This document shows, one piece after another, positions 61,530 through 64,000 of a stretch of 64,000 nucleotides of DNA. Below the pieces are notes generated by a model, which was not told the DNA's origin, did no database searches, and worked only from the letters and a program-made list of their open reading frames with translations. The stretch comes from Achromobacter spanius (GTDB lineage Bacteria; Pseudomonadota; Gammaproteobacteria; Burkholderiales; Burkholderiaceae_B): NCBI RefSeq assembly GCF_003994415.1, contig NZ_CP034689.1, positions 6,386,001 through 6,450,000 on the forward strand. The letters run 5' to 3'. The position numbers and the translations under genes are program-made. Position 1 is the first letter of the stretch. Each line of letters starts with the position of its first letter.

Positions 61530-62438
61530 ATGCTGCTAGCCCTGTTCCGACTTTTCGCCGCCCTGCCGCTACCCGTTGCGCACGCCCTTGGCCGCGCGGC
61601 GGGCCTGGCCGTGTACGCCTGGCCCGGCAAGTATCGGCGGCGCCTTCAGGCCAATGCCGCACAAGCCGGCTACCCGGGCGCGGCCTTCGCGCGCCAGGCC
61701 GCGGCCGAAACCGGCGCCATGATTCTTGAGAACCCGCGCGTCTGGTTCAAGAACGAGCAAAGCCTGGCCCAAGTGGTGTCGGACGATAACGCAGTGGTCG
61801 ACAAGGCCCGGGCCGAGGGCCGGGGCATCCTGTTCCTGACGCCGCACCTGGGCTGCTTTGAAATCACCGCCCGCTATCTGGCCCGCCAGATGCCCATGAC
61901 GGTCATGTTCCGCCCCCCGCGCAAAGACGTGCTGGCCCCCTTGCTGGAGACGGCGCGCAACAGTTCCGCCGTCAACGCCGTGCCAGCCACCATGCAAGGC
62001 GTACGCGAATTCGTGCGCGCGCTGCGGCGCGGCGAATCCGTGGGCATGCTGCCCGACCAGGCGCCCAGCGTAGGCGATGGCGTGTGGGTTCCGTTCTTTG
62101 GCCGGCTGGCCTACACCATGACGCTGCCCGGCAAGCTGGCCACGCAAACCAACGTCCCCATCATCCTGACCGCGGGCGAACGCCTGCCGCGCGGCAAAGG
62201 CTGGCGCATCCACTACGTGCGCGTGCCTGAACCGCTGCCGGCCGAGCCCGAAGCCCAGGCGGCGCTCATCAACGCCGCGATGGAAACGCTGATCCGCCGC
62301 TGCCCCCAGCAGTACCTCTGGAGCTACAACCGCTACAAGACGCCGCGCGGGGCGCCCCCGGCCCCTGATGCCAACGCCGATTCCAACGTCGCCCCGGGTG
62401 CCGACAACGATGACGACACCATTCGGCAGCCCCGCTGA
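61530..62438 (+). CDS. Lipid A biosynthesis acyltransferase (LpxL/HtrB family), first copy
   Basis: 302 residues. One N-terminal membrane segment, then the acyltransferase domain with the catalytic HX4E motif HLGCFE (about residue 107) and PDQAPSVGDGVWVPFFG. It transfers a secondary acyl chain from acyl-ACP to Kdo-lipid A at the inner membrane. A 25-residue acidic tail rich in Asp, Asn and Ala is unusual. The second copy follows after 30 bases. Confidence 0.92.
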   Translation: MLLALFRLFAALPLPVAHALGRAAGLAVYAWPGKYRRRLQANAAQAGYPGAAFARQAAAETGAMILENPRVWFKNEQSLAQVVSDDNAVVDKARAEGRGILFLTPHLGCFEITARYLARQMPMTVMFRPPRKDVLAPLLETARNSSAVNAVPATMQGVREFVRALRRGESVGMLPDQAPSVGDGVWVPFFGRLAYTMTLPGKLATQTNVPIILTAGERLPRGKGWRIHYVRVPEPLPAEPEAQAALINAAMETLIRRCPQQYLWSYNRYKTPRGAPPAPDANADSNVAPGADNDDDTIRQPR

Positions 62439-62468
62439 CCGTTCCCGCCCAGCCCTTTCCCCAAAACA

Positions 62469-63359
62469 ATGACAAATTCAAAGACGCGTACGCTGGTTAC
62501 CCTGTTGAAGTGGTTCGGCCGCATCAAGCCATCAACCCGACTGCGCATCGGCGCCGTGCTGGGCTGGCTTGCGCCCCGGCTGGCAAGGTCCCGAGCGCAC
62601 ATCGTGCGGCGCAATCTTGAATTGTGCTTTCCCGACCAGCCGGAATCCGTGCGCGAGCAATGGGTGGCGGACCACTTCCGGGCCTTGGCACAGTCCATCG
62701 TGGACCGGGGCGTGCTCTGGTACGGCACCCCCGAGGCCGTCAAGGACATGGTCACGCAGACCGGCGCCGAACGCATCAACGAACTCACCGCCCAGGGCCG
62801 CTCCGTGATTTTGCTGGCGCCCCACTTCATTGCGATGGACGCCGCCGGCTCCCGCCTGACCATGGAAGTGCCCAGCGCCGCTTGCATGTACACGCCGCAA
62901 AGCGACCCCCACATCGACGCGGTCGTGGCCGCCGGCCGGGCCCGCTTCAACGAGGTGTTTCTGGTCAGCCGCAAGGACGGCGTGCGCGACCTGATCCGTC
63001 ACCTGCGCGCGCCGCGCCCGGTCTATTACCTGCCCGACATGGACTTCGGCCCCCAGGGGTCCGTGTTCGTGCCCTTTTTCGGCGTGCTGGCCGCCACGCT
63101 GCTGGCCACCGCCCAGCTTGCCCAGAAATGGAACGCGGCCGTACTGCCCATCGTGGGCTTCTGGAACCCCGAGACCGGCCGCTATCACATAGACGTCCTG
63201 CCTCCGCTTGAGGATTTCCCCGGCGCGGCGTCCCTGGAAGACGCCACCGCCCGCCTGAACCGCGAGCTGGAATCCTGGGTGCGCCGCTGCCCCAGCCAGT
63301 ACTACTGGGTCCACCGCCGCTTCAAGACCCGCCCGCCAGGCGAAGCCAAGCTCTATTGA
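62469..63359 (+). CDS. Lipid A biosynthesis acyltransferase (LpxL/HtrB family), second copy
   Basis: 296 residues. Acyltransferase motif HFIAMD (HX4D, about residue 118), LPDMDFGPQGSVFVPFFGV and the C-terminal YYWVHRRFKTRPPGEAKLY. In Bordetella two adjacent copies add different secondary chains to lipid A, and a similar division of work is likely here. The two copies are clearly diverged rather than a recent duplication. Confidence 0.92.
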   Translation: MTNSKTRTLVTLLKWFGRIKPSTRLRIGAVLGWLAPRLARSRAHIVRRNLELCFPDQPESVREQWVADHFRALAQSIVDRGVLWYGTPEAVKDMVTQTGAERINELTAQGRSVILLAPHFIAMDAAGSRLTMEVPSAACMYTPQSDPHIDAVVAAGRARFNEVFLVSRKDGVRDLIRHLRAPRPVYYLPDMDFGPQGSVFVPFFGVLAATLLATAQLAQKWNAAVLPIVGFWNPETGRYHIDVLPPLEDFPGAASLEDATARLNRELESWVRRCPSQYYWVHRRFKTRPPGEAKLY

Positions 63360-63407
63360 GTCCGCTCTGGCTTCTCTCGCGCCCGAATAATGGGCGATAA
63401 TCCAGCG

Positions 63408-64000
63408 ATGAACTGGAACTTCACCAAAATGCATGGCGCGGGCAATGATTTCGTCGTGCTCGACGGGGTCCGCCAGACCATCGACATGACGCCCGAGCGC
63501 GCCCGCGCACTGGGCGACCGGCACTTCGGCATCGGCGCCGACCAGATCCTCCTGGTTGAACGCGCCACCCGCCCGGACGCTGATTTCCGCTACCGCATTT
63601 TCAATTCCGACGGCAGCGAAGTCGAACACTGCGGCAACGGCGCGCGCTGCTTCGTGCGCTTCGTGCACGAACAAGGCCTGTCCGACCGCAACCCGCTGCG
63701 CGCCGAAATCGCCACCGGCATCCTCGTGCTGGATGAAGGCGACGACGAACAAATCACGGTCGACATGGGTAGCACCCGTTTCGAGCCCGAAGCCCTGCCC
63801 TTTGACACCACCGGCCTGGCCTCGCAACGCGAAGGCGAAGACACGCTCTGGGAGCTGGACATCGACGCGCCCGCCGGCGTGCCCAGCAAGGTGCTGCTGT
63901 CCACCGTGGCCATCTCCAATCCGCATGCGGTGCAGGTGGTGGACAACGTCGACACCGCCCCCGTCGCCATCCAAGGCCCGCTGATCGAAACCCATCCGCG
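63408..64000 (+). CDS. dapF: Diaminopimelate epimerase (3'-truncated by window edge)
   Basis: The first 197 residues are visible, of about 280. It interconverts LL- and meso-diaminopimelate for peptidoglycan and lysine synthesis. FTKMHGAGNDFVVLDGV and the first catalytic cysteine in EHCGNGARCFVRF (about residue 74) are intact. The frame stays open to the last base. It starts 48 bases after the second acyltransferase and is probably co-transcribed. Confidence 0.95.
   Translation, partial: MNWNFTKMHGAGNDFVVLDGVRQTIDMTPERARALGDRHFGIGADQILLVERATRPDADFRYRIFNSDGSEVEHCGNGARCFVRFVHEQGLSDRNPLRAEIATGILVLDEGDDEQITVDMGSTRFEPEALPFDTTGLASQREGEDTLWELDIDAPAGVPSKVLLSTVAISNPHAVQVVDNVDTAPVAIQGPLIETHP

Overview
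The window is GC-rich chromosomal DNA, most likely from a betaproteobacterium of the Alcaligenaceae (Achromobacter/Bordetella type). The reasons are two periplasmic Bug-family receptors, an S-adenosylhomocysteine (SAH) riboswitch in front of ahcY, the order metK / two lipid A acyltransferases / dapF, and several complete LIV-type ABC transport operons. No rRNA, tRNA, CRISPR array or prophage was seen. The window starts inside gdhA and ends inside dapF.

Layout. 1-5400: gdhA (3' part), a periplasmic copper chaperone, the divergent argP/argO pair, ohrR-ohr with operator palindromes, and a Crp/Fnr-type regulator. 5554-14216: one long operon with two acyl-CoA ligase-type enzymes around a complete LIV-type ABC transporter, probably an uptake-and-activation pathway for an unidentified carboxylic acid. 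14327-16461: a sulfide-stress module (BigR-like ArsR regulator, two YeeE/YedE transport subunits, divergent persulfide dioxygenase). 16549-30514: housekeeping genes (polyphosphate:AMP phosphotransferase, GNAT, HIT, a glycosyltransferase, nhaA, ung, rhlE, a MidA-type methyltransferase, cca, slt, 5-formyl-THF cyclo-ligase). The nhaA and rhlE genes have long leaders that look structured. 30539-34877: an ATP-grasp / alpha-E / transglutaminase / Anbu protease operon behind a near-perfect NtrC site and a sigma-54 promoter. 35175-37650: a Bug receptor gene, palindromic repeats and a complete IS110-family element. 37698-40672: the ahcY-holin-metF operon under the SAH riboswitch. 40749-47350: a glycosyltransferase, a DUF1289 protein, and an operon with a fluoroacetate-dehalogenase-like hydrolase, a second leuCD-type pair, a Bug receptor and a divergent LysR regulator. 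47423-48272: a hipB-like gene next to a broken hipA. 48370-55637: a flavin reductase / GntR / PuuE-like deacetylase operon, divergent from an ABC importer in which one permease and both ATPases are a single polypeptide. 55731-59769: a tandem Lrp-type regulator, an MHS-family transporter and an amidase. 60091-64000: metK, two lipid A acyltransferases and dapF.

Functional themes are uptake and CoA activation of organic acids, methyl-cycle metabolism (metK, ahcY, metF) with RNA-level control, sulfur and peroxide defence, and nitrogen-regulated peptide chemistry. Assignments rest on reading motifs and gene context. No database search or folding program was run, so RNA structures and operator sites are proposals from visible complementarity. 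Where a start codon was moved, the reason is given in the entry.
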